From: Rubinisphaera italica
Lineage (GTDB): Bacteria > Planctomycetota > Planctomycetia > Planctomycetales > Planctomycetaceae
Assembly (NCBI RefSeq): GCF_007859715.1
Contig: NZ_SJPG01000001.1
Coordinates: forward strand, 2,444,728 to 2,508,727
DNA length: 64,000 bases
Direction of reading: 5' to 3'
Shown: positions 19,070 through 29,128 of the stretch, one piece after another
Position numbering within the stretch: the first letter of the stretch is position 1
Layout of the letters: the number at the start of each line of letters is the position of its first letter
The notes under the pieces: generated by a model
Databases searched by the model: none
Seen by the model: only the letters and a program-made list of their open reading frames with translations
What the model was told of the DNA's origin: nothing
Position numbers and translations under genes: made by a program

Positions 19070-21862
19070 ATGTCATCATCGGCCCAAGACATCCCGAGCA
19101 CGGCTTACCGTGGGCATAGTTTGGATCCGGTGACGGTCATACGTACGAGTTCATCAGACGAGTCATCACAAATCAAATCGGAGGTCTCCGATTCGACACC
19201 GCCAGACTCTTCATTGTTAGCTCAGCTCTTTCCAGGAACAACAGGTCGCGAGGAGCAATCCAGTTTACCGGAAAATCTACGACTCGGTCAGTATGTGATC
19301 GAGTCCCGCATTGGAGCGGGAGGTATGGGGGCGGTTTTCAAGGCCCGGGATGAGCAGTTGGATCGTACGATCGCCCTAAAAGTGTTGTCTCCTTCTCAGG
19401 CCAACGATGCTTCCTCCATCAAGCGCTTTCAAAACGAAGCGAAATCAGCCGCACGTCTCGATCATGAAAATGTCGCCCGAATCTATTCCATTGGCGAAGA
19501 CAAAGGGCTTTATTATATCGCCTTTGAATATGTGGAAGGGATGACGATTCGCGAGTTGATACGACGGCGTGGCGCAATCGACTCGTTCGAGACGGTCAAT
19601 CTCCTCCTGCAAATCGCTGTCGCATTGAAGCACACAGCAGTCGCTGGAGTTGTGCACCGTGACATCAAACCATCGAACTTGATTATGATGTCGTCGGGCA
19701 AAGTCAAACTTGTCGACTGGGGGTTGGCCCGGAAAGAACGACTCGACGAACAATCTCTGGATTTAACAGTTTCCGGAACGACACTTGGAACTTTCGATTA
19801 TATTTCTCCAGAGCAGGCACGCGACCCGCGAAATGTCGATGTTCGCAGTGATATTTATTCCCTTGGCTGTACGGCCTACCACATGCTTACCGGCGTGCCC
19901 CCCTATGCAGACGGAACGGTCTTGCAGAAACTCCTCGATCATCAGGGAAAACCGACTCCAGACCCGCGTGAAAAGAATCCCAACATACCCCGCGAACTGG
20001 CTAGAATTGTCAAGAAGATGATGGCGAGCGATCCCGATGATCGCTATTGGTCGCCACAGTCTTTGATCGAAGATCTCCTCGAAATGGCGGCTCAGGCGGG
20101 ATTGCGTGCGATTCATCCCGATGGATTGACATGGCAAACTTCTACTGGTGGCAACTCGGGAACAATCCCGATGCGGCTATTCTGGTGGTGGCTGGGGACA
20201 TTTGCAATTGCCTGCGTTGTTGCCATCACCTTTGATCGCTGGTCTTTGGAACAATCGACACAATCTGGTGACGAACTCAAGAGTTCGGTGGATTCCATAG
20301 TGGAAAAAGGAAGTGCACAGGAGTTTTTCCATAATGAAATGCCTCCTGCGGAAATTAGAAACCAGAACTCAGGGCAAACAACTTCTCCTCTCGATTCATT
20401 GCCGGAATCTGCCGAAGCGACGATAAATTCTAACGACATCACGTCGGGCAGAGAACGTAATGAATTGAGTCAGATGCCTCCCGGTTACCCATCGCCAATT
20501 ACATCAGGGGATTTGTTTGACGGTTTTTTTCAAAGTGACACAATGGAAGTTGACTGGGGGCGGGTTGCATTTGAAGAACAGCAGGCCGGGATTCTGCGGG
20601 CCGATATTACTGAAGAATTAAAGCAGATAGACTCTGATAACCCTGTGAAAATTGATGGCGTCTCCGGAATGCCTTTGGTTAAAAAAAACGTTCCGAATGA
20701 GACCTCACAATTTCGATTGGTCACACGCGAAGGGCAAGATCTTGGCTTTCAGGCGACATTGGAATCTGCTCTGGAAGCTATTCCAGATGGGGGCATGATT
20801 GAATATCTGGGGAAGCCGGGGCAGGTGACTTATCAGAAAATCAATCAATTAAAAGTGATTGATAAATCGATTACGATCAGTGGATCGTCACGCTCGGAAT
20901 TGATTTTACAGTTCGATACGTCGCAGTTCGCCACGTTATCACGCTCTCGGGACTTCATTGTGATTAATGGAGGTTCTTTAACGATCAAGAATCTGCATTT
21001 GCAGGTTGTCATTCCAGATGCCGTCACACAGGCCTGGTCTCTGTTTTTGGTTGAAGGAGCTTCAAAGCTTCGTTGTTCTCAATCGACTATTTCCGTTGAT
21101 TCCCGGCATCAGACGGATGCTTCCATCGTGAAAATGAATCGCTCTGCTCAGCAGATTATCGATGAAATGAGTCAGGGAACTGGGGCCGCAACTGTCGAAC
21201 GACTCGTCCAATTTGAAGAGTGTTTTTTCCGTGGTGTGGCGGACTTGGTTTCTACGGAATCTTCAGATGACTCGACCGTAGAAGTCAGTCGTTCATTACT
21301 CACTCTCGATGGCGCCTTGATCCGATTCCATGGTGACAAATCGATGCGGACGGAAAGGGATTTGCTCACTTTACGCCTCTCGCGGGTGACTGCTTTGTTA
21401 AACGATGGTTTAATTCGGTTCGACCTTGGTATGACCATTCCCCGTCAGCCTGTCGATTTAAAAATACGATCTGAAGACAGTTTAATCCTCGGGCGAATTG
21501 ATCAACCGATGATTCAACTTTCGGCTGGACTCGAAAATCGCACTCTCGAAGGCTTACTGCATTGGGATGGAAATCATAATATTCTGGCTGGCTGGAAAAA
21601 TTTGATTACTCTGAGCGGGAGTAGTTCTATTGATACCGACATCGCCACCTCGGCTTCTATTCTCGATACCAACTCCCGGGAATTACCCAGAGATTTTCTG
21701 GAATATCTCCCCAATCTGGCATGGGACCAGTGGTCCGTCAGTAAGTTCTATTCCGAATTGGAAATGGCTGCCTCAGTTCAGGATTTGACCGTAGATTTGA
21801 CCGCGTTCGGTCCAGAACCAAAATTGTTACCCAATGCTCCCACTCCGAGAATGGCTCCATAA
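19070..21862 (+). CDS. Receptor-like Ser/Thr protein kinase with beta-helix sensor region
   Basis: A PknB-like kinase spans residues about 74-345: glycine loop IGAGGMGAVF, Lys104 in IALKVL, HRDIKPSN with Asp198, DWG at 216-218 in place of DFG, and SPEQA. One transmembrane segment follows at about 369-388. The outer part, of over 500 residues, contains a stretch (about 565-830) with ladder-like units (TISGSSRSELILQF, FIVINGGSLTIKNLHL, SLLTLDGALIRFHGD) resembling a right-handed parallel beta-helix, perhaps glycan-binding. The 70-residue N-terminal extension is Ser/Thr-rich. A surface-signal receptor kinase is the likely role. The ATG at 19070 is the first in frame; a later start is possible because the N-terminus is unstructured. 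Confidence 0.88.
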   Translation: MSSSAQDIPSTAYRGHSLDPVTVIRTSSSDESSQIKSEVSDSTPPDSSLLAQLFPGTTGREEQSSLPENLRLGQYVIESRIGAGGMGAVFKARDEQLDRTIALKVLSPSQANDASSIKRFQNEAKSAARLDHENVARIYSIGEDKGLYYIAFEYVEGMTIRELIRRRGAIDSFETVNLLLQIAVALKHTAVAGVVHRDIKPSNLIMMSSGKVKLVDWGLARKERLDEQSLDLTVSGTTLGTFDYISPEQARDPRNVDVRSDIYSLGCTAYHMLTGVPPYADGTVLQKLLDHQGKPTPDPREKNPNIPRELARIVKKMMASDPDDRYWSPQSLIEDLLEMAAQAGLRAIHPDGLTWQTSTGGNSGTIPMRLFWWWLGTFAIACVVAITFDRWSLEQSTQSGDELKSSVDSIVEKGSAQEFFHNEMPPAEIRNQNSGQTTSPLDSLPESAEATINSNDITSGRERNELSQMPPGYPSPITSGDLFDGFFQSDTMEVDWGRVAFEEQQAGILRADITEELKQIDSDNPVKIDGVSGMPLVKKNVPNETSQFRLVTREGQDLGFQATLESALEAIPDGGMIEYLGKPGQVTYQKINQLKVIDKSITISGSSRSELILQFDTSQFATLSRSRDFIVINGGSLTIKNLHLQVVIPDAVTQAWSLFLVEGASKLRCSQSTISVDSRHQTDASIVKMNRSAQQIIDEMSQGTGAATVERLVQFEECFFRGVADLVSTESSDDSTVEVSRSLLTLDGALIRFHGDKSMRTERDLLTLRLSRVTALLNDGLIRFDLGMTIPRQPVDLKIRSEDSLILGRIDQPMIQLSAGLENRTLEGLLHWDGNHNILAGWKNLITLSGSSSIDTDIATSASILDTNSRELPRDFLEYLPNLAWDQWSVSKFYSELEMAASVQDLTVDLTAFGPEPKLLPNAPTPRMAP

Positions 21863-22088
21863 GTCTCTCGAATCCAGATTATTGGCATCGTGATCGAGCT
21901 GTAATTCTCGCATTCTGGCAAAATATACAGGTTCTTTTTTGCGGTCTGGCGAAATTGATCCTGGGACAATAAAATTTATACTGGCATATAAGCAAAACGA
22001 CTTCAGTCCGAAGCTCACGGCCAAAAACAATCGGCTTGAGCCGATTGTCATTCAGTACTTTACAGTCATTCGCGAACGGCCAGTCAGA

Positions 22089-23387
22089 ATGGATTCGGAA
22101 ACGTCAGTCAGCGATCAACTCCAGTTACTCAGATCTCTGGTTGCTGAAGATGCAAATTATTGCTGTCCCGATGAAACCAGCCCGATTACACGTTCGATTC
22201 ATCTGGCACGACTGCGTTCTCATTTCGAGAAATGTCAGGTCTGTCCTCATCGTGACGACTTGGAGCAGTTTTCTCCTGAAGTCCAACGGAATCTGAAGAG
22301 TTGGTGGGAGCGTTCCCAGCCGAAGCAGACACAATTCGCGGATGGATTTCGTGGGCTGATTCATAATGAATACGATCGCCAGGAGTTGCGGATCATCCTG
22401 AATGGATTGACGGAATCGTTATGGAGTGACTGGATACGACGGGATGATCAGAATCAGGCTGCTCAACCGAAAGTTGTCATCGGTCACGATCTACACGGCT
22501 TCTCATTTGAAATGACTGCGCTGGCGATTCAGTGTCTCGCAGAGCACGGGTGTCAGGTCATCGATATCGGAAATGCGACAACGGCTTCCACGAGTTTTCT
22601 GGTTGATCAGACTCGCTCGGAAGCCGGTCTATTTTTGTCAACTGGAGTGGAATCGTCTCAGGTGGGCGGGATCGACTTGTATCGCAGGGGAGGGATGCCA
22701 CTTTCTGCAGAAAGTTTGCATGCAATTCATAATATGGGGCAAATGTCTGCGAATCGACAGGCGCGAAATTCAGGTGGGGTGGCCCCTTTCGCGGGGCGGG
22801 AAAACTATCTGGAATCGCTGCTGAAATATTATGATCAGATTGTTCCAGAACACATGCTGATTCTGACTTCCAATCAGACACTCATCGATACGCTTGATGA
22901 TCTCAGAAAGTATTCTCAAGGCTCATTTCAGCCTGAATTGATCCCTGCGGATCTTGAACGGCAATTAATTGTGAATCAAACGGACTGGCTGAAATCTGGG
23001 CTCGCATCTCTGGAATTTGAATCAGTCTGCTTAATCAGTGCCGATGGTCAATCCTGTTTTTTTTATGATTCAACCGGACAGAATCTTCCTGCACTAGAGA
23101 TTTTAGATCTATTTTTGAGGCAGCATTATTCACATCAGCCTCTTGGAGTGATTCTCGGCGAAGAGTATCAAGCACGTATCTTATACGATCAACGCTTCCC
23201 AGATGCCCAGGTTCGGTATCGGCAGTCATTAAGAGAGAATTTCGCGCAAGGAATGAGAACTTCAAAATCCCAATATGGGCTTGATGCTCGCGAGAGATAC
23301 TGGTTTGCAGGCAAGAGGCCAGTCTGTGATGGTCTTGTTACCATAGGCAAAGTGCTGCAGGCTGGCGGGGTGAAGCGTCAAAACTGA
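22089..23387 (+). CDS. Degenerate alpha-D-phosphohexomutase-like protein
   Basis: Start chosen at ATG 22089 (MDSETSVSDQ); the frame is open further upstream but that part lies in intergenic-like sequence. Residues about 85-230 follow the phosphoglucomutase/phosphomannomutase pattern: FRGLI, then GHDLHGFSFEMTALAIQCLAEHGCQVIDIGNATT, then AGLFLSTGVESSQVGGIDLYRRGG. In active enzymes the last part contains the phosphoserine loop TASHNP; here it is STGVESS, so normal phosphotransfer is doubtful. A Cys cluster (YCCPDE, KCQVCPHRD) lies at the N-terminus and could bind metal. Probably a binding or regulatory homologue. It follows the kinase gene by about 225 bases. Confidence 0.6.
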   Translation: MDSETSVSDQLQLLRSLVAEDANYCCPDETSPITRSIHLARLRSHFEKCQVCPHRDDLEQFSPEVQRNLKSWWERSQPKQTQFADGFRGLIHNEYDRQELRIILNGLTESLWSDWIRRDDQNQAAQPKVVIGHDLHGFSFEMTALAIQCLAEHGCQVIDIGNATTASTSFLVDQTRSEAGLFLSTGVESSQVGGIDLYRRGGMPLSAESLHAIHNMGQMSANRQARNSGGVAPFAGRENYLESLLKYYDQIVPEHMLILTSNQTLIDTLDDLRKYSQGSFQPELIPADLERQLIVNQTDWLKSGLASLEFESVCLISADGQSCFFYDSTGQNLPALEILDLFLRQHYSHQPLGVILGEEYQARILYDQRFPDAQVRYRQSLRENFAQGMRTSKSQYGLDARERYWFAGKRPVCDGLVTIGKVLQAGGVKRQN

Positions 23388-23415
23388 GAACGACATTTTC
23401 AACCCACATAATTTT

Positions 23416-23445
23416 ATGGAACGACCTACGAGGGGGTTGTTCCAT
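23416..23445 (+). terminator. Possible terminator hairpin
   Basis: An 11-base stem with one G.T pair (ATGGAACGACC with GGTTGTTCCAT) and an 8-base loop, 28 bases after the stop of the phosphohexomutase-like gene. The following T-tract is poor, so the assignment is tentative. Confidence 0.45.
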
Positions 23446-23508
23446 CTAAAAATCAGGGTGACACTGGCTTGGGCAGTTCATCGTAACTTCAGATTTAGAC
23501 TCGACTTG

Positions 23509-23534
23509 CACTGGCGAAGCCAGTGGCACACAAC
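23509..23534. repeat. CACTGGC palindrome with GTTGTGTGCC flank
   Basis: CACTGGC-GAA-GCCAGTG followed by GCACACAAC. The reverse complement shares GTTGTGTGCC[A/G]CT with 5458-5470 and 15163-15174, and the hairpin plus ACACA tail is similar at 41599-41627. It looks like one intergenic repeat family with both full and half copies. Confidence 0.6.
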
Positions 23535-23575
23535 TCGAATTTGATAATGGCACAAATCAAAGCCCTGAACGGGGA

Positions 23576-23884
23576 CTAGATGCGATTCTGTTCCTGCTGG
23601 AATCGAGCTAGTTCTTCTGCCGGATTTCTTTGGGCACATTTCTTTTGTGCAAGTTCTTCCCGTTTGAGCATCAAATGACTGATGCCAAAACTCAGAACCA
23701 TGAATGCGATCAGCCCCAGTGAAGCCCAATAAATTCCATTCTCAGCGGAAATAAACAACCAAGAGACGAACAGAGTCGAAATTCCCAGTAATGACAGCGT
23801 GATATGTGGAAAATAAGCAGATGAGGTGAGAGAACTGAGGAATTGTGATCGGTTGTTCCGGTCGAGAGTCATGTATATCCCCAA
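23576..23884 (-). CDS. Small two-pass membrane protein
   Basis: Not recognised. The 102 residues contain two hydrophobic segments (about 26-46 and 51-73) with a charged C-terminal tail rich in Glu, Lys and Arg (REELAQKKCAQRNPAEELARFQQEQ), which could form a cytoplasmic helix. A second start at MTLDRN (23872) is equally possible. Convergent with the phosphohexomutase-like gene. The clear membrane pattern makes a real gene likely, but no function can be given. Confidence 0.5.
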   Translation of the reverse strand: MGIYMTLDRNNRSQFLSSLTSSAYFPHITLSLLGISTLFVSWLFISAENGIYWASLGLIAFMVLSFGISHLMLKREELAQKKCAQRNPAEELARFQQEQNRI

Positions 23885-24227
23885 TGGGTTGAAGAACTTT
23901 CAGAGGTATCGATCTTAGGTGCATTAAATTAGCAACCACATAAGTGTGGGGAGTCCCGGTCCTTTTGTCAAATTTTATTTGGGATTCAAGCGTTCTTAAC
24001 CTGATTTAATCTCAACAACCTTTGATTACACCAATTCCTGATTCTTCATGTGCACAGGAAATTGTGGAAATGCTCTCGCCATGAATCTGCAAATCTGATA
24101 AGAATCGCCAACTTTGAGAATGGCCTTATTTCATTGCTATTCATGAAAAATGCTGTCTGTCAGGGGATGACATACGGTCAGATACGGTCTGGGTAGATCG
24201 ATCTGGATTCGGGGAAAGGGAGTTCCG
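23885..24227. other. Intergenic region before the His/Pro-rich secreted protein
   Basis: About 340 bases between divergent genes. A short direct repeat ATACGGTC-AG-ATACGGTC lies near 24171-24188, about 40 bases before the start at 24228 and could be an operator. Nothing else was recognised. Confidence 0.35.
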
Positions 24228-24794
24228 ATGACTCAATTATTATTTCGTTCGCTGATCGCAGTTGGACTGTTGATCACTTTCTGCGTACAACCTGCTCAGG
24301 CGGGACATGGACATCATGGGCATGGACACTGCCACGGAGGGGGCTCGACTGCTGCGGTCGCGTTTGCCATTGGAGCTGTTGCCACAATGCTGGCTCCTCC
24401 GCCGCCGCCAAGGCACATTATTCATCATCACGGTCCAAGGCCATATCCACCTTACGGCTACTATCCACCACCAGTGGTCCAACGTGATATCTACTATGTG
24501 AATCCTCCTGCGGTCATTCAGCAGGCTCCATCAAACCCACCACAGGTTTACGGACAGCCATCACAGGCACCTCAACAACTAAATACCCAGCAGCAGTATT
24601 CCAACCAGAACAATTCCTATCAGCCACCTGCCATTGCTCAAAATACGACTCCGGGGACGATTGTCGAACGTCTCCCACTCAATGCGATGAGTGAAACCCG
24701 TAATGGGGTAACTTACTTTTCTTCGCAGGGTGTCTATTACCTTCCCATCCAGGTAGGAGCAGATCATCGATTCATCGTTGTCCAGCCCAACTAA
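24228..24794 (+). CDS. Exported His/Pro/Gln-rich protein
   Basis: A signal peptide (residues 1-25, ending PAQA-GHG) is followed by a His/Gly cluster ([13 protein letters not shown]), a short hydrophobic stretch, a Pro-rich region with PPYGYYPPP, and a Gln/Asn-rich linker. The last 45 residues ([28 protein letters not shown], given in part) look like a small folded domain of the kind seen at the C-terminus of DUF6515-like exported proteins. The His cluster may bind metal. Periplasmic or surface location is likely. Its last 17 bases overlap the next gene. Confidence 0.65.
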   Translation: MTQLLFRSLIAVGLLITFCVQPAQAGHGHHGHGHCHGGGSTAAVAFAIGAVATMLAPPPPPRHIIHHHGPRPYPPYGYYPPPVVQRDIYYVNPPAVIQQAPSNPPQVYGQPSQAPQQLNTQQQYSNQNNSYQPPAIAQNTTPGTIVERLPLNAMSETRNGVTYFSSQGVYYLPIQVGADHRFIVVQPN

Positions 24795-25704
24795 TAAAGT
24801 TGTTATTGCCGGCGGTAGCGGATTTCTGGGGATGAACCTGGCGAGATTTCTGGAGAACCATCAATGTGATGTGGTTCTCCTTTCTCGTACTCGTCCACAG
24901 GGAACTGGTCATTGGACACACGTCACTTGGGACGCTCGAACTCCAGGAGATTGGGTTACTCATTTGAATGGTGCGACGGCTCTGGTCAATTTGACCGGCC
25001 GGACGGTGGATTGCATAAAAACGCCAGATCATTGCGATGAAATATTACGCTCCCGGGTCGAATCAACGATGGTCCTCGGGCAGGCTTTGAAGCTGGTTGA
25101 ACAGCCTCCCAAAGTCTGGGTGCAGATGTCGACGGCTCATATTTACGGTGATCCACCCGAGTTGATCTGCGACGAAGAGTCCGCACTCGGCTACGGTTTG
25201 GCACCGATTGTCGCTCGTGCCTGGGAAGCAGCTTATGCTCAGTCAGTCCTGCCAGAAATACGTCAGGTCATTTTGCGGACAAGTTTCGTAATCGGTTCTG
25301 CAGGTGGAGCACTTCAGAGGCTGGCATTTCTGGTCCGAATGGGGCTGGGAGGAAAGGTTGGTCATGGACGGCAGGGAATCAGCTGGATTCACGAACACGA
25401 CATGAACCGCCTGTTCTGGCGCGCGATTTCAGACGAGTCGATGCAAGGGATTTATCTCGCCACTGCACCCAATCCTGTTTCGAACGCAGAATTTATGCGA
25501 GCGTTACGTAAGGCATTGAAGATGCCTATCGGCTTGCCCGCCTACGAATGGATGGTTCGAATTGGAGCTCCGCTTTTCATGAGGACTGATCCCGAATTGG
25601 GCCTCTATGGTCGATATTGCATCTCGAAACGACTCAAAGAGGAAGGGTTTTCGTTTGAGCATCCCGATGTGGAATCTGCTCTCAGGAATCTCTACCGCAA
25701 GTGA
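24778..25704 (+). CDS. TIGR01777-family NAD(P)-dependent epimerase-like protein
   Basis: An extended-SDR protein with the Rossmann start [19 protein letters not shown], the [11 protein letters not shown] segment and the STAHIYGD strand. This pattern belongs to the TIGR01777/YfcH group, whose biochemical role is poorly known. The start is a TTG at 24778 inside the previous gene, since no other codon keeps the first beta strand; overlap is 17 bases, implying translational coupling. Length 308, normal for the family. The 3' end overlaps the convergent membrane-protein gene by 23 bases. Confidence 0.85.
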   Translation: MSSPTNKVVIAGGSGFLGMNLARFLENHQCDVVLLSRTRPQGTGHWTHVTWDARTPGDWVTHLNGATALVNLTGRTVDCIKTPDHCDEILRSRVESTMVLGQALKLVEQPPKVWVQMSTAHIYGDPPELICDEESALGYGLAPIVARAWEAAYAQSVLPEIRQVILRTSFVIGSAGGALQRLAFLVRMGLGGKVGHGRQGISWIHEHDMNRLFWRAISDESMQGIYLATAPNPVSNAEFMRALRKALKMPIGLPAYEWMVRIGAPLFMRTDPELGLYGRYCISKRLKEEGFSFEHPDVESALRNLYRK

Positions 25705-27034
25705 ATAGGTTATCTTCCTCGGAAACATGTCGTGTTGAAATTGCGCGTCCTGCGAGTAATGCTAATGCAGGAATCACTGGTGCCCGCATCCTCGCATTCG
25801 ACCAATACAGGGAATGGACCGTGCTGAATGTGATAAGAATCGCCAGCACCCACACCCATTTGGGCAATTCTGTTGGAGATCGAACTAATCGGAACATGCC
25901 AATCAAAGTCAGCAGGTACAACGTGAGATAAAAGACCCACAGGCCTAAGAAGACGAGATTCGGCAGACCATTTGCTTCAGGACCTTGAGGAATCGGAGCC
26001 CACAGTCGCAATTGCCTTAAAAGAATCGCCTGGCAAAACGAGGAAGGATCCTGCTGAATTTCGGAAAATGCAATTTTGTACTGGGCACGATCCCGCTCAA
26101 ATTCTGTTTTTAAACCCTGCTGATCGAGTTTGTCGGTTAAATCACGATACCAATTCGTCTGGCTGAGCGGGTGATCGACAGGATAGTCCCCCCAGGTTGT
26201 CCCCAGAGATTTGTGCAACACGGCTTCATAGAAAGTGGAATTATTACCCAGTAGAAATGTGTATCCGCCGTGTGTTGTAGTAATTTTGAAATGACCTAAC
26301 TCATAAGCGTTTCGCAGTCCCCAGGGAAGGACTGTCAGAAAAGCAACTAGACCAACCACAATCGCCCGGATAGGAATGCATGATTTTATTGGTGATTTTG
26401 AACGAGTGATCCATTCTGCCAGAAATCCCACGACAATTATCACCGGCAACATTGGCCAGATTGATGGACGACACAAGGTCGTGATTCCGAATGCGATTCC
26501 ACAAATGATCGCAGAAAATATTGATTTCGGTTCCCGTAGCCACAGCAACGTTGTCAACGCAACGAGCATTGTAAAGGTGACTTCCGTCATCGCCAGAGCA
26601 GTGTATCGGAGCAGAATTGGGTCAAACGTCACAAACGAGGCTGCAAGAACTGTGCCTCGTCCGAGCTTCAAGAGTCGACCGCAATGCCATGTCGCCCAGA
26701 CGGTCACAACTCCAGCCAGGCACTGAAAGAGAGCCAAGCCTTTCAGACCGGTCAGCCCTTGAATGACGGCGACTATCAGAATGTATAATGGCGGGCGAAA
26801 TGCGGTAGACGAGTTGGATCCGGGGATACTGAAACCATGACCTTCCCAGACATTCTGGCCAATACCCAGATAAAAATCCCGATCGACACTCAACTCTTCC
26901 AGATGCGTAAACGCATAACTTGCTCGCAAAACGAAGGCAATGATCAGCAAGACAGTGAGCGTAATTGTTGAATCCCGAGGACAACACGATTTTAGCAATT
27001 TCTTCAACAACGGTGTCCCAAGTTTAAACTGCAA
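25682..27034 (-). CDS. GT39-like polytopic membrane glycosyltransferase
   Basis: Many hydrophobic segments (first at about 24-42) with a periplasmic loop after the first one, containing [23 protein letters not shown]. This resembles the acidic first-loop motif of PMT/ArnT-like lipid-linked sugar transferases. A soluble loop of about 90 residues ([18 protein letters not shown]...) precedes the last helices. The family transfers sugars from polyprenyl carriers to proteins or lipids; the acceptor is unknown. It lies downstream of apgM on the same strand, with a GTAG palindrome between them. Confidence 0.75.
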   Translation of the reverse strand: MQFKLGTPLLKKLLKSCCPRDSTITLTVLLIIAFVLRASYAFTHLEELSVDRDFYLGIGQNVWEGHGFSIPGSNSSTAFRPPLYILIVAVIQGLTGLKGLALFQCLAGVVTVWATWHCGRLLKLGRGTVLAASFVTFDPILLRYTALAMTEVTFTMLVALTTLLWLREPKSIFSAIICGIAFGITTLCRPSIWPMLPVIIVVGFLAEWITRSKSPIKSCIPIRAIVVGLVAFLTVLPWGLRNAYELGHFKITTTHGGYTFLLGNNSTFYEAVLHKSLGTTWGDYPVDHPLSQTNWYRDLTDKLDQQGLKTEFERDRAQYKIAFSEIQQDPSSFCQAILLRQLRLWAPIPQGPEANGLPNLVFLGLWVFYLTLYLLTLIGMFRLVRSPTELPKWVWVLAILITFSTVHSLYWSNARMRAPVIPALALLAGRAISTRHVSEEDNLFTCGRDS

Positions 27035-27048
27035 TGTTTCATCAGATC

Positions 27049-27083
27049 GTAGGTTGGGTTATGAATCCGCTAACCCAACCTAC
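27049..27083. repeat. GTAG-headed palindrome (GTTGGGTTA family)
   Basis: A perfect 13-bp inverted repeat, GTAGGTTGGGTTA with its complement, around TGAATCCGC. The same family is at 41553-41583. It lies between apgM and the membrane transferase gene and has the layout of a REP element. Confidence 0.85.
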
Positions 27084-27087
27084 TTCC

Positions 27088-28293
27088 TCACCCTTTCAGG
27101 AAGCGATTCATTAACAAATGACCTTCCTTGAAGGTTTCTCCATACTCGGCTCGGATTTCATCGTAGGTTTCATTTTCATCTGGGGTGATTCCAGTTCCAG
27201 CAATGGCGAAAGGGACATAGCCATGACTATGTGTTTTCGTTCGCAGAAATGTCGGATGATCAGGCGAAATGAGGAGACGATATTCTCCCTGAGATTTCAG
27301 ATAATCGTGCAGTGGAGCGACGATATCGCCATCGATACGCTGCAAAGCTTCGAGCTTGGCTTCGCAATCGCCTTCGTGAGAAGCTTCGTCAGTCGCTTCA
27401 ACATGCACCACCACAAAATCGGTATCGCCTTTTAGCGTTTCGATCGCAGCTCGGCCTTTGGCAGCATAATCGGTATCGAGATAGCCAGTCGCGCCTTCAA
27501 CTTCGATAATATCCCAGCCGATCAGCCGTCCGATGCCACGCAGCAAATCGACGGCAGTGATAACGGCTCCCGAAACACCATAGCGTTCCTGGAAAGGTGT
27601 CAAGGCTGGGCGACTTCCCTGTCCCCACAGCCAAATTTCAGTAGCCGGATGAGTCCCGGCATGTTCGCGAGCCACATTTCGTGGGATATTACGGAAACAG
27701 TCTTTGCTCATCTCCATTAACGAATTCAGCAATTCACTGCCCGCACCGGTTGGACGGTTGTCGATGACTGACTGATCGGTCAAATCGTGTGGAGGAAAGG
27801 TTAGCGTTGTTTCATTGAATGGAGCAGTTGTTTCCGGGTTTCTGAAGAGCAACAAGTTTCGATAACTGACACCAGCCACAAATTCCCAACGGGGATCGGC
27901 TGAGACCAGTTCCTGCATTTTGTGAATCAACTCGCGTCCAAGATCACTCGGGAATTGTCCCGCAGTAAAGCTGACCATAATTTCATTGATGATGGTGACG
28001 AGATTACAACGTATCGCCCAATCGTTTGGACCTAATTCAATTCCCTGAGCAGCCGCTTCGAGTGGAGCACGGCCCGTGTGATATTTCAGTGGATCATATC
28101 CGAATAGAGACATCGTCCCGACATCGCTACCGGAAGGCATGGAAGGGGGAATGTTATCAGTACGTCCGAGAATTCCCTCGCGTGCCACTTGATCCATATG
28201 CGGAGTCACTGCGGCCTGCAAAGGTGTGCGGCCATCAAGTTGATCCTGAGGTTCGTCGGCGGCTCCATCGGGAATGACGAGTGCATATTTCAT
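27088..28293 (-). CDS. apgM: Cofactor-independent phosphoglycerate mutase, archaeal type
   Basis: Interconverts 3- and 2-phosphoglycerate in glycolysis. It begins MKYALVIPDGAADEP, with the first metal-binding Asp9, and GSDVGTMSLFGYDP carries the expected nucleophile Ser62 region. Metal ligands are seen further on in VVVHVEATDEASHEGD and SPDHPT. The length of 401 matches the ApgM group of the alkaline phosphatase superfamily rather than GpmI (about 510). Transcribed with the GT39-like gene downstream. Confidence 0.9.
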   Translation of the reverse strand: MKYALVIPDGAADEPQDQLDGRTPLQAAVTPHMDQVAREGILGRTDNIPPSMPSGSDVGTMSLFGYDPLKYHTGRAPLEAAAQGIELGPNDWAIRCNLVTIINEIMVSFTAGQFPSDLGRELIHKMQELVSADPRWEFVAGVSYRNLLLFRNPETTAPFNETTLTFPPHDLTDQSVIDNRPTGAGSELLNSLMEMSKDCFRNIPRNVAREHAGTHPATEIWLWGQGSRPALTPFQERYGVSGAVITAVDLLRGIGRLIGWDIIEVEGATGYLDTDYAAKGRAAIETLKGDTDFVVVHVEATDEASHEGDCEAKLEALQRIDGDIVAPLHDYLKSQGEYRLLISPDHPTFLRTKTHSHGYVPFAIAGTGITPDENETYDEIRAEYGETFKEGHLLMNRFLKG

Positions 28294-28388
28294 ATGAGAA
28301 AAATTCCTGATTTCAGTCGTAAGTTGTTCTGATGATCAATGTAACGATCTGAAATAAAGCCGTCTATGTTTCGGGAGATTCAGATCGA

Positions 28389-28922
28389 TTATGCGATCGC
28401 CAATTGTTCCAGATCAAGTAACCGCTGCTTGAGGGTCAAGCCCTGAGGAGCGGTGAAACCGGTCAGTTTTCCACTTGAACCAACCACTCGATGGCAGGGG
28501 ATGATCAAAGGAACGGGGTTTTTCGAAAGCGCACCACCAACAGCTCTGGCAGCTCCGGGGTGTCCACTTCTGGTGGCGATTTTGCCATAAGTTTCCAAAT
28601 GACCAGACGGGATTTTCTGGACCAGACGCAGGATCTTCTGTTGAAAACGCGTCAGGTGATTCAGGTCAACAGTGAACACGTTGAGATTGATCGGTTCTCC
28701 GCTGGCATAATTCTGAAGAGCAACTCGACATTCTTGGAACCAGTTTTCCTCGCGAATGTCAAATGACACATTTTGTGATTTCAATTGTTTCTGAAGATAC
28801 TCTTCGGTTTGCAATCGTGTTTCACAGCCAATCACGACACGAGAAACCGTTTCTTCTCGCCCTGCAATTGCACACCAGCCAAGTTCGGATTCAAACGCAT
28901 TGAAATAGAGTGGAGTCTTCAT
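28389..28922 (-). CDS. ogt: Methylated-DNA--protein-cysteine methyltransferase
   Basis: Repairs O6-alkylguanine by transfer to its own cysteine. The active motif is PCHRV (Cys143 from this start), with SGHPGAARAVGGALSKNP before it. I chose the ATG at 28922 (MKTPLYF) because AGAGG lies about 9 bases upstream and the 177-residue product matches the family; the frame is open to a GTG at 28985, which would add 21 residues. The gene lies about 95 bases upstream of apgM on the same strand. Confidence 0.88.
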   Translation of the reverse strand: MKTPLYFNAFESELGWCAIAGREETVSRVVIGCETRLQTEEYLQKQLKSQNVSFDIREENWFQECRVALQNYASGEPINLNVFTVDLNHLTRFQQKILRLVQKIPSGHLETYGKIATRSGHPGAARAVGGALSKNPVPLIIPCHRVVGSSGKLTGFTAPQGLTLKQRLLDLEQLAIA

Positions 28923-29128
28923 TTCTGGAACCTCTAATTGTGTCTGGAGTGTCATGTCAGATGCGGACGACTTTGACCGGACCACGCTACTGAGTTACTA
29001 TTCGTCGAGTAAATTACAAATCCATTTTTCCAGGCAATTCTTGCCTGCCGAAGTTCTGTCCGGATATGCTTGATCATATCCGGGAAGTCACATTCAGAAA
29101 ACACTCAACGTGTTGCCAGGGGGGACCG

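Noticed and set aside
24168..24190. Tandem ATACGGTC units before the His-rich protein
   Set aside because: Only two short copies; kept as a note in the intergenic entry and not called an operator.
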